A program made the translations under genes and the position numbers. This document shows positions 1-11,000 of a stretch of DNA of 64,000 nucleotides, in pieces. Source of the DNA: DASSUW01 sp963806395. GTDB lineage: Bacteria; Actinomycetota; Thermoleophilia; Solirubrobacterales; Solirubrobacteraceae. The notes under the pieces were generated by a model. That model saw nothing but the letters and a program-made list of their open reading frames with translations, did no database searches and had not been told where the DNA came from. How positions within the stretch are numbered: position 1 is the stretch's first letter; each line of letters begins with the position of its first letter. Where the stretch lies: positions 186,001 to 250,000 of the forward strand of contig CAWDYI010000005.1 in assembly GCA_963806395.1 (NCBI GenBank), read 5' to 3'.

Positions 1-1
1 A

Positions 2-502
2 CGGCTGCTCGCCGTGGTGTACACCGACGTGCTGCGCGGCGTCCCGACGATCCTGCTCGTGTTCCTGGTCGGGTTCGGCCTGCCCGCGCTGGACCTCGCG
101 GGTGTGCCGGACGACCCCGTGATCCTCGGAGGCGCGGCGCTCGCGCTGTCGTACTCGGCGTACGTGGCGGAGGTGTACCGGGCCGGGATCCGGTCCGTGC
201 ATCCGAGCCAGCGCGCCGCCGCGCTCGCGATCGGGCTGACCGAGACCCAGGCGCTCCGCCACGTGATCCTGCCGCAGGCGGTCCGGCGCGTGATCCCGCC
301 GCTGCTGAACGACTTCGTGGCGCTCCAGAAGGACGTGGCGCTGGTCTCGATCCTCGGACCGCTGGAGGCGTTCCGGGTGGCGCAGATCTACGCGTCGTCG
401 AACTTCAACTACACGCCGCTGCTGGCGGCCGCCTTCCTCTACCTGTGCGTGACCGTGCCGCTCGCCCGGATCGTGGACCGGATGCAGGAGCCGCAGCCGT
501 GA
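2..502 (+). CDS. Polar amino-acid ABC transporter permease (5' truncated by window edge)
   Basis: Membrane permease of a polar amino-acid uptake transporter of the HisM/GlnP family. The reading frame is open from base 2, so the N-terminus lies outside the window and the GTG at 14 is internal. Visible features are the early RGVPTILL segment typical of this family, several hydrophobic helices, and the EAA cytoplasmic loop (EVYRAGIRSV...QRAAALAIGLT...ILPQAVRRVIPP) that contacts the ATPase. It ends in a TGA that overlaps the GTG start of the ATPase by 4 nt, so the two are translationally coupled. A substrate-binding protein is expected upstream. The exact substrate cannot be read from the sequence. 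Confidence 0.93.
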   Translation, partial: RLLAVVYTDVLRGVPTILLVFLVGFGLPALDLAGVPDDPVILGGAALALSYSAYVAEVYRAGIRSVHPSQRAAALAIGLTETQALRHVILPQAVRRVIPPLLNDFVALQKDVALVSILGPLEAFRVAQIYASSNFNYTPLLAAAFLYLCVTVPLARIVDRMQEPQP

Positions 503-1239
503 CCGCCGTGCTGGAGGTCCGCGGCGTCACGAAGGCGTACGGCGACACCGAGGTGCTGCGCGGGATCGACCTGAACGTGAACGAGCACGAGGCCGTCGCG
601 CTGATCGGCGGCTCGGGCTCGGGCAAGTCGACGCTGCTGCGCTGCGTCGACCTGCTGGAGGAGATCGACGACGGCGACGTCCTGCTCGACGGCGAGGTGA
701 TCACCGACCCGAGCGTCGATCCGATCGCGGTGCGCCGCCGGCTCGGGATGGTGTTCCAGGCCTACAACCTGTTCCCCCACATGACCGTGCTGGAGAACGT
801 CGTGCTCGGGCCGGTGCGTGCGCACGGGGCGGCGAGCGAGCAGGCGCGCGACCGCGCGCGCGAATTGCTGGCGCGGTTCGGGCTCGCGGGCCGCGAGGAC
901 GAGCGTCCGGAGCGATTGTCGGGCGGTCAGCAGCAGCGCGTGGCGATCGTGCGGGCGCTCGCGACGGACCCGCGCGCGCTGCTGCTCGACGAGGTCACGA
1001 GCGCGCTCGACCCCGAGTTGGTCGGCGAGGTGCTGGGCGTGATCCGCGATCTGAAGGCGGACGGCATGACGATGATCATCGCCACGCACGAGATGGGGTT
1101 CGCGCGCGATTTCGCCGACGAGGTGTGCTTCCTGCACGACGGCCGCGTACTCGAGCGAGGCCCGGCCGACCGGGTCCTCAGCGCACCGGAGCAGCCGGAG
1201 ACGCAGCGATTCCTGCGGAGGCTGCTCGAGGCTCGATAG
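499..1239 (+). CDS. Polar amino-acid ABC transporter ATP-binding protein
   Basis: ATPase subunit (246 aa) energising the upstream permease. Walker A GGSGSGKST is at about residues 37-45, followed by the Q-loop (VFQAYNLFPHMT), signature LSGGQQQR, Walker B with LLLDEVTSALDPE, and the switch His in ATHEMGFA. The GTG start at 499 overlaps the permease stop (GTGA), and the protein aligns with the family from its first residues; an upstream in-frame start at 445 would lie inside the permease. The last 62 bp overlap the 3' end of the convergent gene at 1178-2206. Confidence 0.95.
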   Translation: MTAVLEVRGVTKAYGDTEVLRGIDLNVNEHEAVALIGGSGSGKSTLLRCVDLLEEIDDGDVLLDGEVITDPSVDPIAVRRRLGMVFQAYNLFPHMTVLENVVLGPVRAHGAASEQARDRARELLARFGLAGREDERPERLSGGQQQRVAIVRALATDPRALLLDEVTSALDPELVGEVLGVIRDLKADGMTMIIATHEMGFARDFADEVCFLHDGRVLERGPADRVLSAPEQPETQRFLRRLLEAR

Positions 1240-2206
1240 GGCAGCGCAGCGAATTGCGGTCGTCGGCCCACGAGTCGAGCAGGTGGCGCGCGAAGCGGCC
1301 CTCGAGCTCGATCAGCACGGCGGCGCCCCAAAGGATGTCCGGCTCGAGCGTCGGGTCCTGGCGGGCGAGGCCGCCGGCGAGGTCGACCGCCGCGATGTTC
1401 TCGTGCACCGCGTCGGCGACGACGTGCTCGTCGTAGAACGCCGTCGCGTCGCCGTCGAAGCCGAGCCGGCGGAGGCCGTTGGCGTAGCGCCGGTTCGGGA
1501 TCGACGACGTCATCTCGAACAGCGCCAGGTGGCCGACGATCGCCCCGCGCAGCCGCCGGTGAAGCCCGAACATCGACATGAGGTTGACGGTTGCGAGGGT
1601 GACGGCAGGAAGGTGGTCAACGTAGGCGCCGTATCGCGAGTCGAGCCCGAGCGCGTCCATCGCGCGGGCGAACAGCGCGGCGTGGATGCGGTCGGGGTCG
1701 CCGCCGCCGTACTCGTCGGCCTGGATCTCGATCATCGCCGCCTTCGGGCCTCCGGTCAGGCGCGGCAGCGCCCACGAGTGCGGATCGGCCTCCTTGAGCT
1801 GGTACGCCGAGCGGTGGGCGACGAACTCCACGTAGTGCTCGAGCGTGCCGTGGCGCTCGAGGTGGCGCGACAGCGAGGGCGCGTCGTCGGCGGCCTCGAT
1901 CGCACGCAGCGCGACGTCCATCGGGGCGCCACCAGTCTCCGGCACCGGCACATCGCGGCGCAGCGCCTCCTCGAACCGGCGCTCGAGCTCGCCCCGCAGC
2001 GCGAGCAGCGACGGCGCCCACTCCCAGCGGTCATCGACGCCTGGCAGCCCGTGATAGTGCAGCTCGTAGCAGAGGTAGAGCGCGAGCTGGAGGTCTTCCT
2101 CGCCGGCGTCGTCGACCGGCGCGGCCGGCACAGGACCGGGGGGACGGACGAGGGCGTCGAGCAGGAGCTCCGTGACGCCCCCACGGGGCTCAGGCAGGGC
2201 GATCAC
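1178..2206 (-). CDS. Iron-containing redox enzyme family protein (heme-oxygenase-like diiron fold)
   Basis: 342-aa protein resembling the Haem_oxygenas_2 / iron-containing redox enzyme family (TENA-PQQC-like helical fold). Candidate metal ligands occur in an all-helical context: the ELHYHGLPGVDD segment near the N-terminus, EIQADEYGGGDPDR mid-protein, and YDEHVVADAVHE followed by IELEGRFARHLLDSW near the C-terminus. The last two match the spaced Glu/His ligands of diiron oxidases of this fold. The start is GTG at 2206. The 3' end runs 62 bp into the convergent ABC ATPase gene. Substrate unknown; members include fatty-acid decarboxylating and N-oxygenating enzymes, so a specific reaction is not claimed. 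Confidence 0.75.
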   Translation of the reverse strand: MIALPEPRGGVTELLLDALVRPPGPVPAAPVDDAGEEDLQLALYLCYELHYHGLPGVDDRWEWAPSLLALRGELERRFEEALRRDVPVPETGGAPMDVALRAIEAADDAPSLSRHLERHGTLEHYVEFVAHRSAYQLKEADPHSWALPRLTGGPKAAMIEIQADEYGGGDPDRIHAALFARAMDALGLDSRYGAYVDHLPAVTLATVNLMSMFGLHRRLRGAIVGHLALFEMTSSIPNRRYANGLRRLGFDGDATAFYDEHVVADAVHENIAAVDLAGGLARQDPTLEPDILWGAAVLIELEGRFARHLLDSWADDRNSLRCPIEPRAASAGIAASPAAPVR

Positions 2207-2215
2207 TCAGCGGCT

Positions 2216-3310
2216 CTACCCAGCGGCGCCGCCGGGTGAAACGCCGCTCGGGGCGAACGCGTCGGCCAGCCACCCGACGAGGCCGTGCAGGCCGCGCTCG
2301 GCGGCCACGGCCCGCTGGCGGACCGCGCCGTTGCCCGTCAGCATCTCGCGCGCACGGGCGAGCGGCTCGGGCTCGACGTCGAGCTCGTCGAGGAGCGCCG
2401 CGACGCGCTCGCGAGTCGGAGCGCGCTCGCCGGTCCGGAGGTCGGTCATCGTGCCGTCGAGTCCGTGCCGGCAGGCCGACCAGCGGTTCTGGTCGATCCG
2501 CCACGACTCCGCGACAAGCAGTTCCTCGCCGCCGTCGTGGCGGGCGGCCAGGCTCGTGACGAGCGCATGCACGACGGCGCCGACCGCCGCCGTGTCGGCG
2601 ACCGTGGCCTGTGTGTCGGGAACGCGCACCTCGACCGTCCCGAACACGGGATGCAGGCGCAGCTCCCACCACCATTGCCGCGGATCGTCGAAGGCGCACC
2701 ACTTCAGCGCCTCCTCGTAGGCGTCCCAGCTGACGAGGGCGGGCGGCACGCCCTGGCGTGGCAGCAGCCCGGAGATCCGCGAGCGGACCGACGCAAGGCC
2801 GCTGTCCTGGCCCTCGTAGAACGGCGCGTTGGCGGCCAGCGCGGCCAGCTCCGGCAGATGCGAGCGGAGCGCGTTATAGACGGCGAGCGCGCGATCGGCG
2901 CCGCGGATCGCGACGTGCACGTGCAGGCCGAAGACGAGCTGGCGCCGCGCGACGCTCGCGTACTCCTCCCCGATCGCCTCGTACCGCTGCCCGGGGTTGA
3001 GCGGACCGAGGCCTGACGCGAACGGATGCGCACCGGCGCCGGCGACGCGGAACCGGCCGGCGGCGGCGCGCGCGAGCACGGCGCGCGCCTGCGCGAGATC
3101 GCGCGCCGCCGCGGCGACGCCGGCGTGCGGCGCCGTGACGATCTCCAGCTGGGCGGCCGGCATCTCGAGCTTGAAGCGCGGATCGCCGCCGAGCGCCTCG
3201 ATCACCTCAGGCGCGTGCGGCGCGAGATCGAGCGTCTCGGCGTCGAGCAGCATCAGCTCCTCCTCGAGGCCGACGGTCACCGGCGAGTCAGTTTCGAACG
3301 CGTCGCGCAC
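2216..3310 (-). CDS. YbdK-type carboxylate-amine ligase (glutamate-cysteine ligase 2 family)
   Basis: ATP-dependent carboxylate-amine ligase of the GCS2 family, 364 aa, close to the roughly 370 aa usual for YbdK. Family signatures: VGLEEELMLLD at the N-terminus, ELEM/QLEIVT metal-binding stretch, QLVFGLHVHV, SRISGLLPRQG and ELRLHPVFGTVEVRVPDTQ. The GTG at 3310 is chosen because the conserved VGLEEE motif follows 12 residues later; the frame stays open for another 200 codons upstream but that part overlaps the divergent methyltransferase gene and has no family similarity. It may make gamma-glutamyl amides or glutamylcysteine; the native substrate of many YbdK proteins is unclear. Confidence 0.88.
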   Translation of the reverse strand: MRDAFETDSPVTVGLEEELMLLDAETLDLAPHAPEVIEALGGDPRFKLEMPAAQLEIVTAPHAGVAAAARDLAQARAVLARAAAGRFRVAGAGAHPFASGLGPLNPGQRYEAIGEEYASVARRQLVFGLHVHVAIRGADRALAVYNALRSHLPELAALAANAPFYEGQDSGLASVRSRISGLLPRQGVPPALVSWDAYEEALKWCAFDDPRQWWWELRLHPVFGTVEVRVPDTQATVADTAAVGAVVHALVTSLAARHDGGEELLVAESWRIDQNRWSACRHGLDGTMTDLRTGERAPTRERVAALLDELDVEPEPLARAREMLTGNGAVRQRAVAAERGLHGLVGWLADAFAPSGVSPGGAAG

Positions 3311-3334
3311 CGGCGCCGAGGGTAGGGCGCAGCC

Positions 3335-4027
3335 GTGCGACTCGTGACCCTGCCCGGCGTCTTCCGCCCGATCAGCGACACCTGGTTGCTGGCGGACGCG
3401 CTCGACCGCGAACCCCTTCGGCCGGGTGCCCGGGTGCTCGACCTGTGCTCGGGGAGCGGCGCGCTCGCGATCTGCGCTGCGCGCTCCGGCCACCACGCCA
3501 CCGCGGTGGACGTCTCGCGCCGCGCGGTGCTGACGATCCGGCTGAACGCCGCGCTCAACCGGGTGCGCGTGCGTGCGCTGCGCGGGGACCTGTTCGACGC
3601 GGTGGCGGACGAGCGGTTCGACGCGATCGTGTCCAACCCCCCGTACGTGCCGGCGCCGACCGACGACCTGCCGGACCGCGGGCCCGAGCGCGCGTGGGAC
3701 GCCGGCCGTGACGGCCGCGCGCTGCTCGACCGGATCTGCGACCGCGCCCGCGACCACCTGCGCCCGGGCGGCGCGCTGCTGGTGGTCCACTCGTCGCTGC
3801 TCGGGGTCGAGCCGACGGTCGAGGCGTTGCGTGCCCGCGGCCTGGAGGTCGACATCGCGGCCCGCGATCGCGGCCCGCTCGGCCCGCTGATGGCCGGTCG
3901 CCGGGCGCATCTGGAGGCCGCGGGAATGCTCGCTCCGGGGCAGCAGGACGAGGACGTGATGGTCGTCCGCGGGCGCAACGCAACATGCGTACGTTGGCGC
4001 CCGGCCCCTCTGGGTAGCAGAATGTGA
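3335..4027 (+). CDS. Class I SAM-dependent methyltransferase (HemK/PrmC-like)
   Basis: 230-aa methyltransferase. Motif I LDLCSGSGAL is at residues 35-44 and the N-methyltransferase motif NPPY at 101-104, the signature of enzymes methylating amide or amino nitrogens such as release-factor glutamine methyltransferases. It lacks the N-terminal helical domain of bacterial PrmC, so it resembles the short archaeal/eukaryotic HemK2-type proteins. GTG start 25 bp from the divergent ligase start. Its TGA (4025-4027) lies immediately upstream of ku, suggesting co-transcription. The substrate is not determined. Confidence 0.85.
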   Translation: MRLVTLPGVFRPISDTWLLADALDREPLRPGARVLDLCSGSGALAICAARSGHHATAVDVSRRAVLTIRLNAALNRVRVRALRGDLFDAVADERFDAIVSNPPYVPAPTDDLPDRGPERAWDAGRDGRALLDRICDRARDHLRPGGALLVVHSSLLGVEPTVEALRARGLEVDIAARDRGPLGPLMAGRRAHLEAAGMLAPGQQDEDVMVVRGRNATCVRWRPAPLGSRM

Positions 4028-4029
4028 CC

Positions 4030-4899
4030 ATGCCTCGATCGATTTGGAGCGGCGCGATCTCGTTCGGACTCGTGAACGTGCCAGTGAAGCTGTACTCGGC
4101 GGTGTCCCGCAAGACCGTGCGGTTCAACCAGCTCAACGAGAAGACCGGCAACCGGATCCAGCAGAAGCGCGTGGATCCCGAGAGCGGTGACGAGGTGCCG
4201 TTCGAGCAGATCGTCAAGGGCTTCGAGCTGACGAAGGACCGCTACGTGATCATCACCCCGGACGAGCTCGATGCGCTCGACCCGGAGCGCTCGCGCATGA
4301 TCCAGATCGAGGACTTCGTCGACCAGGAGGACATCGACCCGATCTACTACGACCACCCGTACTACCTGGTGCCTGACAAGGGCGCCGAGAAGGCGTACGG
4401 GCTGCTGCTGAACGCGATGGACGCGTCGAGCAAGGTCGCGATCGCGCGCGTCGTGCTGCGCTCGAAGGAGCAGCTCGTCGCCATCCGCCCGGCGGGCGAG
4501 ATGCTGATGATGGAGACGATGATCTTCCACGACGAGGTCGTGCCGCACGACGAGATCGACGACCTGCCCGACTCCAAGTCCCTCAAGGTCTCCGACCGCG
4601 AGGTGAAGATGGCGCAGCAGCTGATCGACTCGCTCTCGAGCGACTTCGAGCCGTCCAAGTACCGCGACGAGTACCGCGACAAGGTGCTCGACCTGATCGA
4701 GCGCAAGGCGTCGGGCGAGGAGATCGCCGTCCAGCCGGAGGCGGCCGCCCCGGCCAAGGTTCCGGACCTGATGGCGGCGCTCGAGGCGAGCCTCGCGGCG
4801 GTCAAGGACGACGGCGACGACGCGAACGGCGCGTCCGCGAAGAAGAAGCAGCCGGCCAAGAAGTCCTCCAGCCGTTCGAAGGCCACTTCGAAGGCGTAA
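4030..4899 (+). CDS. ku: Ku protein (non-homologous end joining)
   Basis: Bacterial Ku homodimer subunit, 289 aa from the ATG at 4030 (a GTG at 4024 overlapping the preceding stop is the alternative). The start MPRSIWSGAISFGLVNVPVKLYS is the family hallmark, followed by the beta-barrel core (RFNQLNEKTGNRIQQKRV, YYDHPYYLVPDKGAEKAY) and the IDSLSSDFEPSKYRDEY C-terminal arm. The tail is lysine-rich (KKKQPAKKSSS), as in many actinobacterial Ku proteins, where it binds DNA. Ku recruits LigD; a stand-alone LigD-type polymerase domain lies at 21137-22060, but no ligase domain is in this window. Confidence 0.97.
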   Translation: MPRSIWSGAISFGLVNVPVKLYSAVSRKTVRFNQLNEKTGNRIQQKRVDPESGDEVPFEQIVKGFELTKDRYVIITPDELDALDPERSRMIQIEDFVDQEDIDPIYYDHPYYLVPDKGAEKAYGLLLNAMDASSKVAIARVVLRSKEQLVAIRPAGEMLMMETMIFHDEVVPHDEIDDLPDSKSLKVSDREVKMAQQLIDSLSSDFEPSKYRDEYRDKVLDLIERKASGEEIAVQPEAAAPAKVPDLMAALEASLAAVKDDGDDANGASAKKKQPAKKSSSRSKATSKA

Positions 4900-4903
4900 T
4901 CCG

Positions 4904-4932
4904 TTGACAGCACATCACCCGCCGACTAATTT
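4904..4932 (+). promoter_or_regulatory. Sigma70-type promoter of the giant secreted protein
   Basis: TTGACA at 4904-4909, a 17-bp spacer, and TAATTT at 4927-4932. A consensus -35 box with ideal spacing stands out in this GC-rich DNA. It lies 85 bp before the ATG at 5017 and has a close counterpart before the second ThuA/PKD gene. Confidence 0.7.
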
Positions 4933-5016
4933 GTCCGGGCGCTAGCCAAAAGAGGGCTGGTGGGGGCGCCGGGGGAGGCGCCTTACGACGGTAAACGGGG
5001 GATGGAGGAGAGGTTC

Positions 5017-8000
5017 ATGCGCCGGACGACGTTCGCGCTGCTGGCCACAGTGGCTGCGGTCTGCACCTGCCTGTTCACTGCGAGCATCGCGGGGGCACAG
5101 ACTCCAGCGGCCTCCATCGAAGCCCTGGACTCCCAGGCATGGCAGCCGCAGAACGTGACCGTCAGCACGGGCGAGACCGTCCGGTGGGACTTCGACGGCA
5201 CAGCCCTGCCACACAACGTCCACGGGACCGGCTCCAACTGGAGTCCGGCTCTGCAGTCACCGATCGGGACCGATCAGGACCCGGTCGACTACACGTTCAC
5301 GGCGCCGGGCGTCTACACGTTCGTCTGCGACGTCCACGGCGCCGGCATGTCCGGCACGGTCACGGTCGAGGAACCGGGCGCCGACCCGCTCGAGAACGTC
5401 CTCGTCTTCTACAAGGTCGGTGGCTTCCCCCACACGTCGCGCGACGAGGGCGTGACGATGTTCCAGGAACTCGGCGCGGCGAACGACTTCAGCGTTGTCG
5501 CCACCGAGGACGCCGCGGCCTTCACCACGACCAACCTCGCGAACTTCGACGCGGTCGTCTTCCTCTCCACGACCGGCGAAGTCCTCAACGACGAGCAGCA
5601 GGAAGCCTTCGAGGGCTACATCAAGGGTGGCGGCGCCTACGTCGGCATCCACTCGGCCACCGACACCGAGTACGCATGGCCCTGGTACGGCGAGATGCTC
5701 GGCGGCTACTTCCGCAATCACCCGGCCGGCACCCCGACCGCGACGGTCAACATCAGCGACCCCGACGAGCCCTCCACCGAGGGCCTCCCGGCCAACTGGG
5801 CGCGGACCGACGAGTGGTACAACTTCCAAGGGCCGACCAACCCCGTGGTCAACGGCGGCGGTGACGACTACTCGCCGCGCAACAGCGGGGTGAAGGTGCT
5901 CGCGACGGTCGACGAGTCGACCTACGCGGAGGACGACGGCAACGCCACGGACGACGACCATCCGGTCACGTGGTGCTCGGACTTCGATGGCGGCCACATG
6001 TGGTACACGGCGCTCGGCCACACCGAGGCGTCGTACTCGGAGGCGAACTTCCGCCAGCACGTGCTCGGCGGCCTCGAGACCGTGACCGGCGCCGAGGAGT
6101 CGGACTGCGGTGAGCCGCGCCAGTCCACGCCGTCGCTAGACGACTTCGAGCTCGTCACGATCGACGACGACACCGAGAGCCCGATGGAGCTCGCCGTCGC
6201 CAACGACGGGCGCGTCTTCTACATCGAGCGCATCACCGGCGAGATCAACGTCTACAACCCGGCGAACGGGCAGGTGACGACGGCGGCCACGCTCCCGGTC
6301 TCGTCCGTGCAGGAGAACGGCGGCATCGGCCTTGCGCTCGACCCGAACTTCGACACGACCAACCACATCTACGTCGCCTACACGCCGATCACGCCGAACG
6401 ATCAGGGGCGCGTCTCTCGCTTCACGGTCGGCGCCGACAACACGATCGCGCTGAACACCGAGCAGATCATCTTCACCTGGACGGCGCAGCGCGAGCAGTG
6501 CTGCCACTCGTCCGGCTCGCTCGCGTTCGACCCCAACGGCGACCTCTACATCGCCACCGGCGACAACACGAACCCGTTCGCGTCCGACGGCTTCGCACCG
6601 ATCGACGAGCGGCCCGGCCGCGCGTTCTGGGACGCCCAGCGGACGTCGGCGAACTCCAACAACCACAACGGCAAGGTCCTGCGCATCCACCCGCTGCCGG
6701 GTGCGACCGGCGCGCCGGGCATCGGCACGACCTACTCGATTCCCACGGGCAACATGTTCGCCCCGGGTACGCCCAGCACGCTGCCCGAGATCTTCGCGAT
6801 GGGCTTCCGCAACCCGTTCCGGATCACGATCGATCCGCACACGGGCTGGGTGCTCGTGGGCAACTACGGTCCTGACGCCAGCGCCACCAACCCGAACCGC
6901 GGCCCGCAGGGCAGCGTCGAGTTCGAGGTCGTCAAGGCACCGGGCTTCTATGGCTGGCCGTACTGCGTCCGCGACAACGTCCCCTACAACGACTTCGACT
7001 TCGCCAACAGCACGTCCGGGCCGAAGTTCGACTGCGCCAACCCGGTCAACAACTCGCCCAACAACACCGGCATCACGAACCTGCCGGCTGCGATCCCGGC
7101 CACGATGTGGCTCGGCTACTCGGAGACCGATCCGCGCTTCCCCGGCCTCGGCGGGGGCGGCGCGCCGACCGGCGGCCCGCGCTACGACTTCGATCCGGAC
7201 CTCGACTCGCCGTCGAAGTTCCCGGAGTACTACGACGAGCACTGGTTCATCGGCGAGTGGAACAACGGCTGGATCCGGTCCGCGACGCTCGACGATCAGG
7301 GCAACGGCACCGGCGTGTTCCAGACGCCGTTCGAGGACACGTTCTTCCGGCCTCACGAGATGGAGTTCGGGCCGGACGGCTCGCTCTACGTGATCGACTG
7401 GGGCACCGGCTTCAACGGCAACAACGCCAACTCCGGCATCTACCGGATCGACTACATCGCGGGCGCCAGACGCCCGATAGCGCACGCGACAGGCACACCC
7501 GACAACGGGCCGCTGCCGCTCCAAGTGCAGTTCTCGAGCGACGGCTCGGTCGATCCGGACGGCTCGCCGCTGACCTACGCGTGGGACTTCGACGGTGACG
7601 GCGATACCGACTCCACGGTCGCGAACCCGACCTTCACGTACGAGACGGCGGGCACGTACAACGCCACGCTGACGGTCACCGACGCCGACGGCCAGACGGG
7701 CTTCGACACCGTTCCGATCACGGCCGGCAACACGCGGCCGGTGGTCACCATCACCGTGCCCGAGGACGGTCAGTTCGCCGCCTTCGGCGACATCATCCCC
7801 TACGAGATCACGGTCGTCGACCCGGAGGACGGGACGATCGACTGCGACGACGTCACGCTGAGCATCCAGCTCGGCCACGACGACCACGCGCACGGCCTCG
7901 GCCAGCAGACCGGCTGCTCCGGCACGTTCCGCACGGAGACCGACGGTGGCCACGGGGCCAACGCGAACATCTTCACCTCGATCGTCGCCACCTACACGGA

Positions 8001-11000
8001 CGGCGGCGGCACCGGCGCGGCCGGCCCGCTGACCGGGCAGGACGACCTGATCATCCAGCCCAAGCCCAAGCAGGCCGAGTTCTTCGAGACGACGGGGCGG
8101 ACCGGCGCCAACACCGGCGGCACCCCCGGCGTGCAGACGGAGACCACGACCGACACCGGCGGCGGCCTCAACATCGGCTTCACCGAGCACGGCGACTACG
8201 TGTCGTACGCGCCGGTGAACCTCGAGGAGCTGACCGGGATCCGCTTCCGCGTCGCCTCCGGCGGCGCCGGCGGCACGATCCAGGCCCGGCTCGACTCGCC
8301 GACCGGCCCGCTGGCCGGCGAGGTCGCAGTGGCCCCCACGGGCGGCTGGCAGAACTGGGTCAACGTCACCATGGATCTGCCCACCCCGCCGGAGGGCACG
8401 CACGAGCTGTTCCTCGTGTTCAACAACCCGGGCGTCGGCGGCGGCGACGGCCTGATGAACCTCAACCACTTCACCGCGCTCGGCAAGGGCGCGGCGAACA
8501 GCGCCGCCCCCGAGGTGACGGCGAGCGCCGAGCCGACGGGCGGCGACGCGCCGCTCGAGGTCCAGTTCACCGGCACGGCGACCGATCCGGACGCCGGCCC
8601 GGGCGAGCAGCTCACGTACCTGTGGGACTTCGGCGTGGCGGGCACGACCGACGACACGTCGACCGAGCTCAGCCCGACCTACACCTACGAGCGACCGGGC
8701 ACGTACCTGGCGCGCTTCACGGCGACCGACCCGAACGGGGCGGCCTCGACCGCGAGCGTCCAGGTCGAGGTCACGAGCTCCGGCGAGTGCCCGCAGAACA
8801 ACGTCCGCTCGGACGAGTTCGAGGGCGACTCGCTCGACACCAACCGCTGGGCGATCGTCCGGCCGGACAGCACGCGTCCGCCGACCGTGTCGGGCGGCAA
8901 CCTGAACTTCCCGATCGACGTCGGCTCGCTCTACGGGCCGGGCGTGTCGGCGCGGAACATCATCGTCCAGCCGCTGCCCGACGGCGACGTCGAGGTGACG
9001 GCGAAGATCACCACCCAACCGCTCACCGAGAACTACCAGCAGGCCGGCCTGCGCGTCTACCAGGACGACGCGAACTGGGCCTCGATCCACATGATCTACG
9101 CGGGTGGCTCGCGTGACTTCGAGTTCATCTACGAGAACGCCAACAACCCGCGCAACGAGGCCGCCGACAAGCTCGGCGGGATCCCGGCCGACTCTCCGCT
9201 GACCTACTGGGTCAAGCTGATCTCGGACGGCTCGTCACTGACGGCCGAGTACTCCTTCGACGGCGTCGAGTTCGACCCCGTCGGCCGTCCCGCGGACATC
9301 TCGGGCTGGGCCGCCCCGCAGGTCGGGCCGGTCGCGCTGTCCGACGCCGCGACGACCTTCCCGGTCGCGTCATTCGACTGGATCCGCTTCAACCCGGATT
9401 CGTCGGGCGGCGGTGGCGGCGGTGGCGGTGACGGCATCGTCGACGAGTTCGACGGCGCCGCGCTCGGCGGCGACTGGAGCGTCGTCCGCCAGAACCAGAA
9501 CCTCACGGTCAGCGGGAGCGCGCTGCGCATCCCGGCCTCGCCCGGCGACATCTACGGCGGCCGCAACGACGCGGCCAACCTGGTGACGCGAGCGGCGCCG
9601 GACGGCGAGTGGGTGGCGACCACGAAGCTGAACTTCGAGGGCACCGCCCAGTACCACCAGGCCGGGATCATGGTCTACGGCGACGACGCGAACTTCACGA
9701 AGTTCGGGCGCATCGCCCACACCGCTGCCGGCGACGAGAAGTTCGAGTTCATCTACGAGAACGCCAGCACGCCGCGCAACGAGGCCGCCGATTCGACGGG
9801 CAACATCGCGGCGGACTTCCCGGACGACTTCTGGCTCCGCCTGACGTCCGACGGGACCAATGTCACCGGCGCGTACTCGACCGACGGCTCCGCATGGACC
9901 CCGGTCGGGCGCCCGGCGCCGCTGCCGGCGGACGCCAAGATCGGCATGTTCGCCTTCAGCAACGACGGGACCGGCAATCCCGAGGCCGCCTTCGACAGCT
10001 TCACCCTCACCGGTGAGAACGTCGGCGGCGGTGAGCCCACCGGCCCGAGCTTCGACGACGAGTTCGACGGCTCGAGCCTCGACACCGATCGCTGGAACGC
10101 CAGCATCCGCCAGAACCAGAACGCGGCGGTGGCCGGCGGCAACCTGACCATCACGACGGAGCCGGGCGACATCTACACCGGCGACACGAGTCCGCCGCCG
10201 AACAACTTCATCCTCCAGGACGCCGCACACGCGGGCACGGACTGGGTGATCGAGACGAAGCTGTCCGGCACGATCAACGGCGGCTACGGCCAGGGTGGCC
10301 TGATCGCCTACGGGACCGGCGACAACTACGTCAAGTTCGACGCGATCTCCGATGCCGGCCAGACGCGGATCAACCGCCTCGAGCTCCGCTCGGAGGTCGC
10401 CGGGGCGATCACGGATCCGCAGCCGCAGGTCGATGTCTCGGCGGCCCAGGCGGCCGGTGACATCTGGCTGCGGCTGAGCAAGACGGGCACCACCTACGCC
10501 GGCGAGTACTCGTTCGACGGCGCGACCTGGACCGCGGTGCCGCAGACCGTGACCAACGCGGTGGCGGCGCCGGACTTCGGCGTCTTCGCCTTCGGCCCGC
10601 AGGCCGACGGCCAGGGCGACACGGTCTCGTTCGACTACTTCTGGCTCAACGGCCAGGACCCGCCGAGCGAGCCGTGCGAGTGCGAGCCGACAGGTGGCGA
10701 CAGCTTCGACTCCGCTGCGCTCGACAAGGACAAGTGGAACGCCATCGTCCGCGAGCAGGAGGACCTGTACACGCTCGAGGACGGTTGGCTGGAGATCACC
10801 ACCGTCAACGGCGACATCTACACCAACGGCGATCCCGCTGCGACGCGGAACTTCATCCTCCAGAACCCGACCACGGCCGGTCAGGACTGGGTGATCGAGA
10901 CCCACATCGACGCGGCGACGATCCTCGACGGCTACGAGCAGGCGGGGCTGCTGGTCCGTGAGGACGATGACAACTACATCAAGTTCGACATCCTGTCCGA

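Noticed and set aside
3311..3910. 200-codon N-terminal extension of the carboxylate-amine ligase
   Set aside because: It lies opposite the methyltransferase gene, has shadow-type composition and the family start is at 3310.
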